From contig JAGPEW010000065.1 of NCBI GenBank assembly GCA_018056825.1, forward strand, positions 1 through 5,529: 5,529 bases of DNA. The letters are read 5' to 3'. A program made the position numbers and the translations under genes. Below the pieces are notes generated by a model that ran no database searches, was not told the origin of the DNA, and saw nothing but the letters and a program-made list of their open reading frames with translations. Numbering within the stretch: position 1 is the stretch's first letter; every line of letters starts with the position of its first letter. Source of the stretch: Candidatus Sordicultor aquaticus. Lineage in GTDB: Bacteria > Atribacterota > Atribacteria > Atribacterales > Caldatribacteriaceae. Below, piece after piece: positions 5,083-5,529 of this stretch.

Positions 5083-5529
5083 ATGTTTTCTTTGGGTTAT
5101 TTCTTGCAACAGACTATGAATGGAGTAATTTTAGGTTGTATTTATGCTCTTTTAGCTTTAGGAATGACAATGGTTTATGGTATTCTACGACTTATCAATT
5201 TTGCCCATGGGGCATTAATTACTTTGGGAGCGTTTTTCACTTATTTTGTTTTGGTTCGCTTTGGTTTCCCCTTGGTGGCGGCCATATTTTTAGTTCTGGG
5301 TTTTGGAGGGTTAATGGGCTTAGTTTTAGACATAGTAGCTTATCGCAAATTGCGAGGAGGACCAGAGGTTGCTCTCCTTATTACTTCTTTGGGTTTTTAT
5401 ACTTTTATTGAAAATTTTATGAAAATGGTAGTTTCTCCTCAACCCTACTCTTTTAAAGCTCCTTCTTACCTCACCACTATTTTTAAGACTTCGTTTCTGA
5501 CTTTTAGGACAATAGACATATTTGTTATG
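5083..5529 (+). CDS. livH: Branched-chain amino acid-type ABC transporter permease LivH, partial (3' end outside window)
   Basis: The frame starting at ATG 5083 stays open to the last base, giving 149 residues of an integral-membrane permease; full-length members are about 290. The diagnostic LivH segment is MVYGILRLINFAHGALITLGAF (split here as MVYGILRL, 30-37, and INFAHG, 38-43, followed by ALITLGAF). Hydrophobic segments lie at about 12-31, 43-58, 63-82 and 96-117. The loop AYRKLRGGPEVALLITSLG (86-104) matches the usual region after the third helix. It begins one base after the livF stop and uses the GGGAGG within livF. It should pair with LivM, expected immediately downstream but not visible. 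The gene order binding protein-G-F-H differs from E. coli livK-H-M-G-F. The missing 3' half is due to the window edge, not a mutation. Confidence 0.93.
   Translation, partial: MFSLGYFLQQTMNGVILGCIYALLALGMTMVYGILRLINFAHGALITLGAFFTYFVLVRFGFPLVAAIFLVLGFGGLMGLVLDIVAYRKLRGGPEVALLITSLGFYTFIENFMKMVVSPQPYSFKAPSYLTTIFKTSFLTFRTIDIFVM

Noticed and set aside
5136..5411. Plus-strand open frame of 91 codons
   Set aside because: It is an out-of-frame shadow of livH, whose true frame (5083 onward) contains the INFAHG motif and runs to the window edge.

Overview
The window is a compact, AT-rich bacterial segment with every gene on the + strand. It holds five complete genes and the 5' part of a sixth. Intergenic gaps are short, several starts have strong Shine-Dalgarno sites, and most genes end in TAA. 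The substrate-binding protein has a Sec signal peptide with an AxA-type cleavage site and no lipobox cysteine. That favours a diderm bacterium with a true periplasm. Six cysteines in that exported protein, together with a radical SAM enzyme, would fit an anaerobe. No taxonomic marker is present, so the lineage cannot be named.

Layout. Bases 1-203 are non-coding as far as can be seen and carry an operator-like palindrome near position 36. Bases 204-1352 encode a radical SAM protein with a C-terminal helix-hairpin-helix, of the putative DNA modification/repair type. Bases 1353-1437 form a short intergenic stretch with a perfect TATAAT. Bases 1438-2343 encode a plant-type L-asparaginase / isoaspartyl peptidase (Ntn-hydrolase). 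From 2384 onward lies a branched-chain amino acid (Liv/HAAT) type ABC importer: binding protein (2384-3553), ATPase livG (3605-4384), ATPase livF (about 4371-5081) and permease livH (5083 to the window edge). The second permease, livM, would be expected just beyond the window.

How the parts work together. The binding protein would capture a small amino-acid-like ligand outside the membrane, LivH with an unseen LivM would form the channel, and LivG/LivF would power it. Expression looks staged. A near-consensus sigma-70 promoter (TTGACT-N17-TATAAA) lies across the end of the asparaginase gene and just upstream of the binding-protein gene. A very strong hairpin (17-bp stem, 3-nt loop) then sits between the binding-protein gene and the ATPase genes, which should give more binding protein than membrane complex. 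The ATPase and permease genes are translationally packed, with livG/livF overlapping and livF/livH separated by one base. The asparaginase lies immediately upstream in the same direction, so the transported ligand may be an amino-acid amide or isoaspartyl compound rather than leucine, isoleucine or valine. That is inference.

I see no mobile element, CRISPR array, tRNA or rRNA. The window looks mostly like ordinary metabolic genes. The points most worth a second look are the divergent ligand pocket of the binding protein next to an asparaginase, the intra-operon terminator, the radical SAM repair protein without its usual glycosylase-like partner, the unusual livF start, and the palindrome in the leader.
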